Shown: positions 25,212-34,047 of the stretch, piece by piece
How the letters are laid out: each line of letters opens with the position of its first letter
Numbering within the stretch: position 1 is the stretch's first letter
Source of the DNA: an uncultured Lachnospiraceae bacterium
GTDB lineage: Bacteria > Bacillota > Clostridia > Lachnospirales > Lachnospiraceae
DNA length: 64,000 bases
Reading direction: 5' to 3'
NCBI GenBank assembly: GCA_910585005.1
Contig: CAJUCN010000004.1
Span: 1 to 64,000, forward strand
The notes under the pieces: model-generated
What the model saw: the letters and a program-made list of their open reading frames with translations, nothing else
Told to the model about the DNA's origin: nothing
Databases searched by the model: none
Program-made: the position numbers and the translations under genes

Positions 25212-26744
25212 ATGCAATATGCGGTGACAGGGCGTGAGATGAAGGAATATGACGAAAAGACGATCAGCAGGATCGGCATACCTGCTCTTGTTTTGATGGA
25301 AAGGGCAGCGCTGGAAACGGTTAGAGCGCTGCTTAAGGAGAAGGAGATTTTTCGGACAGTCCTTATCCTGGCCGGGACAGGAAATAATGGAGGCGATGGG
25401 CTGGCAGTAGGGCGAATGCTTGCTGCCCATGGCTTCCAGGTGACTTTTTTTCTCGTGGGGGACCGGGAAAGACTATCTAAGGAAACGGCGCATCAAAGGG
25501 ATATTTTATTAAATTTTGGGTTTTCCATTCAGGACAAATTGGAAAATCAGGAATATGATATTGTTATAGATGCTTTATTTGGCATCGGGCTTTCACGGGA
25601 AATAGGGGGAGAGTACTGTGAATTAGTCAGTCAGGTGAACGCGATGGGCCGGGCCGGGGCATTTATATGCAGTGTGGATATCCCGTCTGGGATCAGTGCA
25701 GATACGGGACGGATTATGGGATGTGCTGTGAGGGCGGATATGACCGTAGCGTTTGCATTTGCTAAGCGGGGGGAGCTTTTGTATCCAGGCAGGGACTATG
25801 TAGGAAAGCTTGTGGTCTGTGATATTGGAATCCCGGAAGTTTTAGCGAAAAGGCAAAAACCTGAGACATTTTTTTATGAAAAGGAGGATATTGTAAAAAA
25901 GCTGCCTCCAAGAACTCCCTGGGGAAATAAGGGAACGTTTGGAAAAGTGCTTTTGATTGCGGGAAGCCGTGATATGTGCGGGGCATGTATTTTGGCAGGA
26001 AAAAGTATTTTCAGAACCGGGGCGGGGATGGTGAAGATCTTGTCTCCGGAATGTAACCGGGAGATCCTGCAAAGCGCCCTTCCAGAGGCAATATTATATT
26101 CTTACCAGGATATGCCGGAAAAAGAACAGATCTGTAAGTCTTTGGAATGGGCGGATGCGATTGTGGCAGGGCCGGGAATTGGTACTGCCAAAGCAGCATA
26201 TGAGCTGGTCTATGCCTGCATAGAAAGCGGCCTTCCTATGACACTTGATGCAGATGCACTGAATTTGATTGGGGCAAACCATGAGCTGGCGCAGCTTTTA
26301 CAAAAAAGAGATGGGGGAAATGTGGTTATGACGCCTCATCCAGGAGAATTGTCCCGGCTGGCAGATATGGATATCAACGACTATAAGCAGGACCGTATGG
26401 GGATGATCCGTGAAGTGTTAGGTAAATATAGCTGTGTCATAGCGTCAAAAGATGCGGTTACCATGGTGGTAGATCCTAAGGAGAAAGAATGGTATATCAA
26501 TACTTCGGGAAATGACGGGATGGCCGTGGCGGGCAGCGGGGATGTGCTTGCCGGGATCATTGGGGCGCTTGTGGCTCAGAAAATGCCTGGGTTTGAGGCG
26601 GCATCCCTGGGGGTGTTTTTGCATGGGACTGCAGGGGATATAGCCTGTAAGGTAAAAGGGAAATATGGCATGACGGCAATGGACATAATAGATCAGCTTC
26701 CGGCAGCTATGGGGGCAGAAATGGGAGAGAGCGTGAGGAAATGA
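25212..26744 (+). CDS. nnrDE: Bifunctional NAD(P)H-hydrate epimerase / ADP-dependent dehydratase
   Basis: This repair enzyme restores NAD(P)H damaged by hydration. The 510-aa protein fuses the two activities. Residues 1-210 form the YjeF-N epimerase, with GNNGGDGLAVGR near residue 58 and the catalytic Asp in VIDALFGIGLSR. Residues 225-505 form the ribokinase-like dehydratase, with GPGIGT, LDADALN, MTPHPGE and the ATP/ADP motif AGSGDVLAG. The ATG has AAAGGACGAG upstream. Its stop overlaps the alr start in ATGATAA, so the two are translationally coupled. Confidence 0.95.
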   Translation: MQYAVTGREMKEYDEKTISRIGIPALVLMERAALETVRALLKEKEIFRTVLILAGTGNNGGDGLAVGRMLAAHGFQVTFFLVGDRERLSKETAHQRDILLNFGFSIQDKLENQEYDIVIDALFGIGLSREIGGEYCELVSQVNAMGRAGAFICSVDIPSGISADTGRIMGCAVRADMTVAFAFAKRGELLYPGRDYVGKLVVCDIGIPEVLAKRQKPETFFYEKEDIVKKLPPRTPWGNKGTFGKVLLIAGSRDMCGACILAGKSIFRTGAGMVKILSPECNREILQSALPEAILYSYQDMPEKEQICKSLEWADAIVAGPGIGTAKAAYELVYACIESGLPMTLDADALNLIGANHELAQLLQKRDGGNVVMTPHPGELSRLADMDINDYKQDRMGMIREVLGKYSCVIASKDAVTMVVDPKEKEWYINTSGNDGMAVAGSGDVLAGIIGALVAQKMPGFEAASLGVFLHGTAGDIACKVKGKYGMTAMDIIDQLPAAMGAEMGESVRK

Positions 26745-27937
26745 TAAGAGAGGATTATCAACGGATCTGGGCGGAGATAGATTTGGACGCGATAAGCAAA
26801 AACCTGGGTGAGATAAAAGCAAATCTTGCACCGGAAACTTCTGTGATGGCAGTGATCAAAACAGATGGCTACGGACATGGGGCAGTTCCTATTGCCAGAG
26901 AAATGGAGAAGGAAGGATCCGTATCTGGTTATGCAGTGGCTACAGCCGAGGAGGCGTTGATTCTCAGGCATTCCGGGATCCGTAAACCTATCCTGGTTTT
27001 GGGATATACCTTTCCATACAGCTATGAAAGGCTGATCATGGAAGAGATTAGCATGACGGTATTTTGTAATGACACTTTACAAGAATTATCGAATGTCAGT
27101 GCCGCTTTAATGGAAAAAGGAATCTGTAAAACAGCAAAGATCCACATTAAAGTAGATACGGGGATGAGCCGTATTGGCATCAGGCCGGATGAGGAAGGAA
27201 TCGCTTTTGTCCAAAAAGCGTTAGAGACGAAAGGGATCAAGACGGAAGGGATTTTTACGCATTTTGCCAGAGCGGATGAAGAGGATAAATCTTCTGCCCT
27301 CAGGCAGCTTGCCGAATTTGAAAATTTCTTAAAAGCGGTCAAAGAACAGACGGGAGAAGAGATCTTGTTGAAACATTGTTCCAACAGTGCAGGGATCATT
27401 GAACTGCCTATGGCAAATATGGATCTGGTCAGGGCGGGGATCATCCTGTATGGATTGTGGCCTTCCCAACAAGTACAAAAAGACCTTGTTAAGCTGACCC
27501 CGGCGCTTTCACTGTATAGCCGTATTATCTATATTAAGGAAATCAAAGAAGGAACGCCGGTAAGTTATGGGGGGACTTTTACTGCTCCTTGTGATATGCG
27601 GATTGCAACGGTACCTGCCGGTTACGGCGATGGATATCCGCGGGGACTGTCAGGGAAGGGGTATGTGCTTGTTCACGGGAAGAAGGCAGCCGTTCTTGGC
27701 AGAGTCTGTATGGATCAGTTTATGATCGATGTGACGGATATAGAATCAGCCAGGCAAGGGGATAAGGTAACGCTGATCGGCAAGGATGGGGAGGAGAAGA
27801 TCACCATGGAAATGCTTGGAGAACTGTCAGGCAGATTTAACTATGAACTTGCATGCAGCTTGGGAAAGCGCATCCCAAGAGTTTACATGAAAGGCGGGAA
27901 GATCCTGTGCACCAAAGATTATTATCAGGATTTTTGA
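26741..27937 (+). CDS. alr: Alanine racemase
   Basis: Alr interconverts L- and D-alanine and supplies D-Ala for peptidoglycan. The 398-aa PLP enzyme has the Schiff-base lysine K40 in AVIKTDGYGHG and the C-terminal catalytic Tyr region TPVSYGGTF. VPAGYGDGYPRG and GRVCMDQFMIDVT are standard family motifs. The length is normal. It starts within the stop of nnrDE. A MazF-like toxin gene follows, a gene order (alr then mazEF) common in Firmicutes, except that mazE is missing here. Confidence 0.96.
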   Translation: MIREDYQRIWAEIDLDAISKNLGEIKANLAPETSVMAVIKTDGYGHGAVPIAREMEKEGSVSGYAVATAEEALILRHSGIRKPILVLGYTFPYSYERLIMEEISMTVFCNDTLQELSNVSAALMEKGICKTAKIHIKVDTGMSRIGIRPDEEGIAFVQKALETKGIKTEGIFTHFARADEEDKSSALRQLAEFENFLKAVKEQTGEEILLKHCSNSAGIIELPMANMDLVRAGIILYGLWPSQQVQKDLVKLTPALSLYSRIIYIKEIKEGTPVSYGGTFTAPCDMRIATVPAGYGDGYPRGLSGKGYVLVHGKKAAVLGRVCMDQFMIDVTDIESARQGDKVTLIGKDGEEKITMEMLGELSGRFNYELACSLGKRIPRVYMKGGKILCTKDYYQDF

Positions 27938-28016
27938 CAGGCGCTGAATACCTTTTGGCAATACGGTTATAATACTTAATGCTAAGAATCCTATTGTATG
28001 AAGGGTGTGTGAAGAG

Positions 28017-28409
28017 TTGAAAAGAGGAGATATTTATTACGCTGATCTGCGGCCGGTAATCGGTTCGGAGCAAGGGGGAATACGTCCTGTTTTGATCGTG
28101 CAAAATGACATAGGAAACAGGCATAGCCCAACGATCATCTGTGCAGCGATCACTTCAAAATTAAATAAGGCAAAGCTGCCTACGCATATTGAATTAAATG
28201 CTGGAAAATATGATATGGTCAAAGATTCCGTAATCTTGCTGGAGCAGCTTCGGACGATTGACAAAAAGCGGTTAAAAGATAAGGTGTGCCACTTGGATGA
28301 AGACATCATGAGAGAAGTAAACAGGGGGTTAATGGTCAGTCTGGAACTTGGTACATACACAAGACCGGAGCAGAACTTGACGATAGCGGCAGGAAATGCT
28401 ATAGTTTAA
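28017..28409 (+). CDS. MazF/PemK-type endoribonuclease toxin (EndoA-like)
   Basis: MazF toxins cut mRNA at short sequences. The protein has the family N-terminus KRGDIYYADLRPVIGSEQGG, then RPVLIVQND and SPTIICAAIT, and the region ILLEQLRTIDKKRL. This is very close to EndoA of Bacillus. I place the start at TTG 28017 (130 aa), which gives the usual N-terminus with AAGGG about 11 nt upstream; a GTG at 28005 would add four residues and is possible. Only 79 bp separate it from alr, too little for an antitoxin gene, and the next gene downstream is a CorC-type transporter. The toxin therefore appears solitary. A TATAAT at 27968-27973 may be a -10. Confidence 0.9.
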   Translation: MKRGDIYYADLRPVIGSEQGGIRPVLIVQNDIGNRHSPTIICAAITSKLNKAKLPTHIELNAGKYDMVKDSVILLEQLRTIDKKRLKDKVCHLDEDIMREVNRGLMVSLELGTYTRPEQNLTIAAGNAIV

Positions 28410-28442
28410 TTTGATAATTTGTGCAACAAAGGAGATGAGAAA

Positions 28443-29840
28443 ATGGACGATGGCGGACCTACGGCCAGTTGGGTGATATTTTTTGTGCTATTGTTGATCG
28501 ATACGCTTTTTTATGGTTTTGGTGCGGCGATTAGGGAACTAAATTCCAAAGAGCTTTCGGAAAATGCACAGACAGGGGACAAAAGAGCAGGGAAATTATA
28601 TAAAATTTCAGTCAGTCCCGAACAATACATAAATACAGTACAGCTTGTAGTAACTTTGATCAATCTGGTTATGGGGGGGTTTTTCCTCCGGATGTTTGGG
28701 ATTATGGTACGAAGGGGGCTGGAGGAGGGATACCTAAAGGAGGTCATTTCACCAGCGCTTATTACCGGTTTGGCCTTTTTGGTTTCCGGGGCAGCGCTTT
28801 TGTACTTATTGCTGACTTTTGGGGTATTAATTCCCAAGCGTTTAGGGGTCAGGTATGCGTATAAGTGGGCGTATACTTGCATTAATCCCATTTATTTTGT
28901 TATGAGGCTGTTTACCCCGCTTACGGGGCTGGTTTCTGTCACGGCAAAGGGCGTGCTCCGCCTGTTTGGCATCCATACGGATCAAAATCCGGAAGATGTA
29001 ACGGAGGAAGAGATCATTTCTATGGTAAATGAGGGGCATGAACAGGGGGTGCTGCTTGCGACGGAAGCGGAAATGATCAATAATATTTTTGAATTTGGAG
29101 ATAAAGAAGCCCAGGATATCATGACGCATAGGAATAATATCTTGGCGATTGACAGAAATAGAACCCTTGAGGAAGCTTTAAACTATATGCTCAGCGAAAA
29201 TAAAAGCCGTTTTCCTGTTTTTGAGGAGAATATTGATAATATTATTGGGATACTCCATTTGCGGGATACGATGGAAGCGCAGAGGGAGCAGGCAAATTTA
29301 TCTATTCCGGTGGGAGAGATCTCCGGGCTGATCCGGGAAGCAGAGTTTGTCCCGGAGACGAAGCATATAGATGTGCTTTTTAAAACCATGCAGCATACCA
29401 AAACACAGATGGTGGTAGTGGTGGATGAGTATGGACAAACTTCGGGCCTTTTGGCTATGGAGGATATTTTAGAAGAGATCGTGGGAGATATTTTGGACGA
29501 GTACGACGAAGAAGAAGCCCATATCAAAGAAACCGAAAATGAGGACGAATACATGATAGAAGGAATTACGCCGCTCGAAGAATTAGAGGAGAGATTCCGG
29601 ATTTCCTTCCATGAGAAGGAGTTTGACACATTGAACGGCTTTTTGATTTCTAAGATGGAAAAGATTCCGGAGGAGAATGAGGAATTTTCTATTGATGTGG
29701 ATGGGTATTGCTTCAGGATCTTGTCGGTGGAGAACAGAATGATAAAAAACGTTCTGGTTACACAGATTCCCAAAGCAAAAAAGGATGACGGCGGTATCAG
29801 CCAGGCAGAAGAAAAAGAACATGCGAATAAACAGGAATAA
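28443..29840 (+). CDS. CNNM/CorC-type transporter (DUF21 + CBS pair + CorC domain)
   Basis: This 465-aa membrane protein belongs to the HlyC/CorC family, linked to Mg2+ or Co2+ transport or efflux. Residues 1-180 hold about four transmembrane segments (DUF21/CNNM). Two CBS domains occupy about 195-325 (with MTHRNNILAI and VVVVDEYGQTSGLLAMEDILEE). A CorC_HlyC domain fills about 340-440. The ATG at 28443 follows AAAGGAG by 8 nt. The name hemolysin sometimes given to this family should not be taken literally. Confidence 0.9.
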   Translation: MDDGGPTASWVIFFVLLLIDTLFYGFGAAIRELNSKELSENAQTGDKRAGKLYKISVSPEQYINTVQLVVTLINLVMGGFFLRMFGIMVRRGLEEGYLKEVISPALITGLAFLVSGAALLYLLLTFGVLIPKRLGVRYAYKWAYTCINPIYFVMRLFTPLTGLVSVTAKGVLRLFGIHTDQNPEDVTEEEIISMVNEGHEQGVLLATEAEMINNIFEFGDKEAQDIMTHRNNILAIDRNRTLEEALNYMLSENKSRFPVFEENIDNIIGILHLRDTMEAQREQANLSIPVGEISGLIREAEFVPETKHIDVLFKTMQHTKTQMVVVVDEYGQTSGLLAMEDILEEIVGDILDEYDEEEAHIKETENEDEYMIEGITPLEELEERFRISFHEKEFDTLNGFLISKMEKIPEENEEFSIDVDGYCFRILSVENRMIKNVLVTQIPKAKKDDGGISQAEEKEHANKQE

Positions 29841-29906
29841 AACAGATTAGGTAGAAAATAGGTGCATATGCCCCAATTTGCACACTGAGAAAGGATGGAA
29901 CATACA

Positions 29907-30635
29907 ATGTCAGGACATTCAAAATTTGCTAATATTAAGCATAAAAAAGAAAAAAACGATGCGGCGAAGGGTAAGATCTTTACCATATTAGGAAGGGAAA
30001 TTGCGGTAGCCGTAAAAGAAGGAGGGCCGGATCCTGCCAACAATTCTAAGCTTGCACAGGTGATCGCCAAAGCAAAATCAAATAATATGCCCAACGATAC
30101 CATTGACCGCGGTATCAAAAAGGCGGCAGGCGATATGGGCAGCGTTAATTATAAATACATAACATATGAGGGATATGGGCCAAACGGTATTGCAATTATC
30201 GTAGATGCGCTTACAGACAACCAGAACAGGACAGCGGCAAACGTGCGGAATGCATTTACCAAAGGAAATGGAAATGTGGGAACGCCTGGATGTGTTTCCT
30301 TTATGTTTGACAAGAAAGGGCAGCTCATCATTGACAAAGAGGAGTACGAAGGGGACGCCGATGAATTGATGATGATGGCATTGGATGCAGGTGCGGAGGA
30401 TTTTAATGAAGAAGAGGATGGTTATGAAGTGTTAACGGCGCCAGATGATTTTGATGCGGTGCTTAAAGCGCTTCAGGACGGAGGAATCCCGTTTGCATCT
30501 GCCGAGATCACAATGATTCCACAAAATTATGTTGAACTGACAGACGAAACGGCAGTAAAAAATCTTCAAAAGATTTTAGATCTTTTGGACGATGATGATG
30601 ATGTACAGGCAGTTTACCATAATTGGGACGAATAA
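29907..30635 (+). CDS. YebC/PmpR-family transcriptional/translational regulator
   Basis: The 242-aa protein starts with SGHSKFANIKHKK, a signature of the YebC/TACO1 family. Bacterial members are reported as DNA-binding regulators, and some help translate difficult sequences such as proline stretches. NNMPNDTIDRGIKKA, YEGYGPNG and the acidic DELMMMALDAGAEDF segment are further family marks. The ATG at 29907 is chosen over 29895 because the latter overlaps the AAAGGA SD. It stands 66 bp after the CorC gene and 14 bp before metY. Confidence 0.95.
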   Translation: MSGHSKFANIKHKKEKNDAAKGKIFTILGREIAVAVKEGGPDPANNSKLAQVIAKAKSNNMPNDTIDRGIKKAAGDMGSVNYKYITYEGYGPNGIAIIVDALTDNQNRTAANVRNAFTKGNGNVGTPGCVSFMFDKKGQLIIDKEEYEGDADELMMMALDAGAEDFNEEEDGYEVLTAPDDFDAVLKALQDGGIPFASAEITMIPQNYVELTDETAVKNLQKILDLLDDDDDVQAVYHNWDE

Positions 30636-30649
30636 AGCGGGGGCGGAAT

Positions 30650-31963
30650 ATGAGCATGGGATACGCAAAAGAGACAATATGTATACAGTCAGGATGGAAA
30701 CCGAAAAACGGCGAGCCGCGGGTGCTGCCTATTTATCAGAGCACCACTTACAAGTACGAAACCTCACAACAGATGGGAAAGCTGTTTGACCTGGAAGAGG
30801 AAGGATATTTTTATACCCGGCTGCAGAATCCGACCAATGACTGTGTGGCGCAGAAAATTTGCGAGTTGGAGGGTGGTGTGGCGGCCATGCTGACATCTTC
30901 CGGGCAGGCGGCAAATTATTATGCTGTTTTTAATATTTGTGAGGCAGGTTCCCATGTAGTCCTTTCTTCCACTGTATATGGGGGGACGTTTAATCTTCTT
31001 ACCGTGACGATGAAGAAGATGGGCATCGAATGTACAGTGGTAGATCCCGATGCGTCCCTGGAAGAATTAAATAAGGCATTTAAAGAAAATACCAAATGTG
31101 TTTTTGCAGAAACGCTTGCGAATCCGGCGCTGGTGGTTTTGGACATTGAAAAATTCGCCATGGCGGCGCATGGGCATCAAGTTCCGCTGATCGTAGATAA
31201 TACATTTGCAACACCGGTCAATTGCAATCCTTTTCAGTGGGGAGCAGATATTGTAACTCATTCCACGACCAAATACATGGACGGACATGCAATGAGTGTA
31301 GGCGGCGCAATTGTAGACTCAGGTAACTTTGATTGGAAAAAGTATGCGGATAAATACCCAGGGCTTTGTAGTCCGGATGAATCTTATCATGGAATTACCT
31401 ATGTGGATAAATTTGGAAAAAAAGCATATATTACAAAAGCAACAGTGCAATTGATGCGGGATCTTGGATCCATACAGTCTCCCCAAAATGCTTTTCTATT
31501 AAATATAGGGCTTGAAACCCTTCCGTTACGAATGGAGCGGCATTGCCAGAATGCATTGCAGGTTGCCGAGTACCTGAGCGGGCATGAAAAGGTAGCCTGG
31601 GTAAATTATCCGGGGCTTTCCGGAAATAAATATTACGACTTGGCATGTAAGTATATGAATGGAAAGACATGTGGAGTGATTTCTTTTGGTTTAAAGGGAG
31701 GCCGGGCAGCAGCGGAAGAGATGATGGATCATCTTTCTCTTGCGGCAATTGTAACGCATGTGGCTGATGCAAGAACTTGTGTGCTTCATCCGGCAAGCCA
31801 TACCCACAGACAGATGACGGATGATCAGCTTTTGGAGGCAGGCGTTGCACCGGATCTGATTAGATTTTCTGTAGGCATTGAAAATGTGAAAGATATTATT
31901 GCTGATTTAGAACATGCATTGAGCTGTATAGAAACAGATGCAAGGATGAGGGATGGAAAATAA
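30650..31963 (+). CDS. metY: O-acetylhomoserine (thiol)-lyase
   Basis: This PLP enzyme makes homocysteine (or methionine) from O-acetylhomoserine and sulfide or a thiol. The 437-aa protein is of the Cys/Met-metabolism PLP family. It has YTRLQNPTND near the N-terminus, SSGQAANYY for the phosphate loop, the PLP aspartate region VDNTFATP and the Schiff-base lysine in HSTTKYMDGH. The C-terminal HPASHTHRQM and RFSVGIEN motifs are typical of MetY rather than MetB/MetC. ATG 30650 gives the standard N-terminus with a GGGGG-type SD. No S-box riboswitch is visible upstream. The last 11 bases overlap the next gene. Confidence 0.93.
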   Translation: MSMGYAKETICIQSGWKPKNGEPRVLPIYQSTTYKYETSQQMGKLFDLEEEGYFYTRLQNPTNDCVAQKICELEGGVAAMLTSSGQAANYYAVFNICEAGSHVVLSSTVYGGTFNLLTVTMKKMGIECTVVDPDASLEELNKAFKENTKCVFAETLANPALVVLDIEKFAMAAHGHQVPLIVDNTFATPVNCNPFQWGADIVTHSTTKYMDGHAMSVGGAIVDSGNFDWKKYADKYPGLCSPDESYHGITYVDKFGKKAYITKATVQLMRDLGSIQSPQNAFLLNIGLETLPLRMERHCQNALQVAEYLSGHEKVAWVNYPGLSGNKYYDLACKYMNGKTCGVISFGLKGGRAAAEEMMDHLSLAAIVTHVADARTCVLHPASHTHRQMTDDQLLEAGVAPDLIRFSVGIENVKDIIADLEHALSCIETDARMRDGK

Positions 31964-33125
31964 AAGACAACGGTTTTTGACGGTACTTTGGGTACTGGCA
32001 GCAGCCACAATCCGAATGATATATTTTTTCTTTGGCAATCAAAGGGTTGCCGATACATATGGATATTATGCCCAAGCCGTGCTTCAGGCGAAAGGAAATG
32101 ATCCGGATCTTGTATCAGGGCTTTCTTATGCCTACACAGGCAATTTGGAAAAACTTGTTCCGTATTTTGGAAATGGGTTGGATTCTGTTGCCATATATCA
32201 GTTAGTGTTACAGATTGTTTGGATATCATTCATAATCATAGGTATGGGAATTTTGTTTGGAGGAATTGCACAATTCCTGACAGGAAGCGTTTTGGTGTTT
32301 GCGCCGCAGATATTAGGATCTCTGTTTGTCATATCGCCAGAAAATTATTATATGTTTTGCTTTTCCCTGCTATTTCTTGCCCTGGCATTATTTTTTGGAA
32401 TGACCAAAAAGTGGGGATGGTATCGGAGCAGTTTTTGCGAGTTGTATCTGATGGTGGCAGGATTTTGGATCGGTGTGATCTGTATTTGGAATTATATGGG
32501 GTGGCTTCTGCTGCCGGTAATGGCCTACGTCTTAATGAAGAACCGGTATCATTTGAAAGAAAAGATTTGGGAGCAGAAACAGAAGGATATTTATCTGGAG
32601 AGACAGCAGGTAATGAAAGTGAGTTCCCAGGCTGGTATTTTACTGGCAGGGCAGTTTTTGGGGATGTATTCTACTTTGATGAAATATACGGGAATGACAG
32701 GTATTTCGGTAGGTGGGCAATTCCGTTGGTGGTCATCCCTGTATGGGGATCTTCCAGGCAGGTGCCAGGATATTTCTACCGATTATGCAGCGTTGGTGTT
32801 TTTGGCAGGCGTTTTGGGGATCCTGTGCAGTAAGGTGGCGGAAACTGTCAGGATAAGAAGGATACAAAACCAAATGTATGAGGATCAGGAGGAATTAGTA
32901 GAGGAAAAGGCACAAAAAAAAGATCCGGAATACATTGTGACAGAAGATGGAAGAAAGGTTGAACTCCTGGAGAATCCTCTTCCGTTACCGAAAAGACACG
33001 AAAAAAAAGAATTGGATTTTAAAATCAATGAAGTTTTCGAGCCGTTTGGTATGGAGGAGAAGGGTCAGGAAAAACAGGATGAATTTGACCTTGGCGGAGT
33101 GGAAAACGACGATTTTGACGTATAA
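31953..33125 (+). CDS. Polytopic membrane protein of unknown function
   Basis: This 390-aa protein has about six hydrophobic segments in residues 8-295 and a charged cytoplasmic tail of about 95 residues. The first loop has a DTYGYYAQAVL-like segment, and the layout recalls small glycosyltransferase-type (GT-C) membrane proteins, but I see no catalytic Asp pair I would trust. The tail (RKVELLENPLPLPKRHEKK) looks like the short membrane-proximal tail found in several Lachnospiraceae membrane proteins. ATG overlaps the end of metY by 11 bp, so it is coupled to it. A terminator follows. Confidence 0.7.
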   Translation: MENKRQRFLTVLWVLAAATIRMIYFFFGNQRVADTYGYYAQAVLQAKGNDPDLVSGLSYAYTGNLEKLVPYFGNGLDSVAIYQLVLQIVWISFIIIGMGILFGGIAQFLTGSVLVFAPQILGSLFVISPENYYMFCFSLLFLALALFFGMTKKWGWYRSSFCELYLMVAGFWIGVICIWNYMGWLLLPVMAYVLMKNRYHLKEKIWEQKQKDIYLERQQVMKVSSQAGILLAGQFLGMYSTLMKYTGMTGISVGGQFRWWSSLYGDLPGRCQDISTDYAALVFLAGVLGILCSKVAETVRIRRIQNQMYEDQEELVEEKAQKKDPEYIVTEDGRKVELLENPLPLPKRHEKKELDFKINEVFEPFGMEEKGQEKQDEFDLGGVENDDFDV

Positions 33126-33150
33126 AAAAGCGATCAGGAAACATACTATG

Positions 33151-33180
33151 GAGGACTGCAGGTCGATGCAGTCCTCTTTT
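33151..33180 (+). terminator. Intrinsic terminator after the metY operon
   Basis: GAGGACTGCA (33151-33160) pairs perfectly with TGCAGTCCTC (33167-33176) around a 6-nt loop and is followed by TTTT. Confidence 0.88.
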
Positions 33181-33181
33181 A

Positions 33182-33215
33182 TCATATAGGAAGGTGTTTA
33201 TGATTTCCTATATGA
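33182..33215. repeat. 11-bp inverted repeat upstream of the TepA-like gene
   Basis: TCATATAGGAA (33182-33192) and TTCCTATATGA (33205-33215) are perfect inverted copies with a 12-bp spacer. The site lies just after the terminator and 53 bp before the next gene. It may be an operator or an RNA hairpin that hides the AGGAAGG sequence. Confidence 0.6.
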
Positions 33216-33267
33216 CAAAATCTTGTAATGGGCTGCCTGGTGGCAGAGCGATAGAAAGGGGCCATTT

Positions 33268-33960
33268 ATGTCGGGAAAAAAAGTGGAAGAAGAAAAGCAT
33301 AGAAGTGAGCGGATTGAAGAAACAGGACAGGTCACACTGGATAAGAACGGAAAGTCCCATACCATCCATTTGATTTCTGTGATCGGTGAGGTGGAAGGGC
33401 ATGATAATTTGGGAACGAACTCCAAGACCACGAAATATGAACATATTTTACCGGAATTGGCAGCCATTGAGGATAGCAGTGACATTGATGGTGTGCTGAT
33501 CCTGTTAAATACCATGGGAGGCGATGTGGAGGCAGGGCTTGCTATTGCGGAGATGATCGCTTCTTTGAGCAAGCCAACGGTATCTCTTGTGCTGGGGGGA
33601 AGCCATTCCATCGGCGTTCCGATTGCGGTAAGCACAGATTATTCTTATATTGTTCCTACGGGTACGATGGTGATCCATCCGGTACGGATGAACGGGATGG
33701 TGATTGGGGTACCCCAGACTTTTGATTATTTCAGACAGATTCAAAACAGAATAACAGGATTTGTATGCGGTCATTGTAAAATCAGCAAAAACCGGTTTGA
33801 AGAATTGATGATGGAGACGGGTGTGCTGACCAAGGATGTGGGGACAATTTTGGTGGGCGAAGAAGCAGTTTCCGAAGGAATTATCAATGAAACCGGGGGG
33901 ATCAGCCAGGCGATGAACAAACTTCATAATATGATTTCCAAAAAGAAAAAAAACAAATAA
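33268..33960 (+). CDS. tepA: TepA/YmfB-like ClpP-family serine protease
   Basis: The 230-aa protein has the crotonase/ClpP fold. It carries the nucleophile Ser in GGSHSIGVPIA, the His in VIHPVRMNG, and the oxyanion-type LNTMGGDVEAGLAIAEMI. In Bacillus subtilis the homologue lies next to spoIIIE, is called translocation-enhancing protein and has been linked to signal-peptide or secretion-related proteolysis. Here too an ftsK/spoIIIE gene follows, which supports the assignment. There is no signal peptide, so it should be cytoplasmic. The SD is AAAGGGG. Confidence 0.88.
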   Translation: MSGKKVEEEKHRSERIEETGQVTLDKNGKSHTIHLISVIGEVEGHDNLGTNSKTTKYEHILPELAAIEDSSDIDGVLILLNTMGGDVEAGLAIAEMIASLSKPTVSLVLGGSHSIGVPIAVSTDYSYIVPTGTMVIHPVRMNGMVIGVPQTFDYFRQIQNRITGFVCGHCKISKNRFEELMMETGVLTKDVGTILVGEEAVSEGIINETGGISQAMNKLHNMISKKKKNK

Positions 33961-33970
33961 CAGTTTAAGG

Positions 33971-33999
33971 ATGACAAGAATTCATGAAAATGCTATACT
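33971..33999 (+). promoter_or_regulatory. Promoter of ftsK/spoIIIE
   Basis: ATGACA (33971-33976), 17 bp and TATACT (33994-33999) with an extended -10 TG at 33991-33992 make a strong SigA-type promoter 48 bp before the gene. Confidence 0.75.
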
Positions 34000-34047
34000 A
34001 TATAAGATTATTTAAGTATCGGCCAGGATACTGAAAGGGTTTTAAGT

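Noticed and set aside
29183..30118. Long minus-strand open frame (311 codons) over the CorC and YebC genes
   Set aside because: It is antisense to two well-supported genes, has a serine- and phenylalanine-rich composition typical of a shadow frame, and has no SD.
30636..30660. Possible S-box or other riboswitch before metY
   Set aside because: Only 14 bases separate the yebC stop from metY, which leaves no room for a riboswitch.
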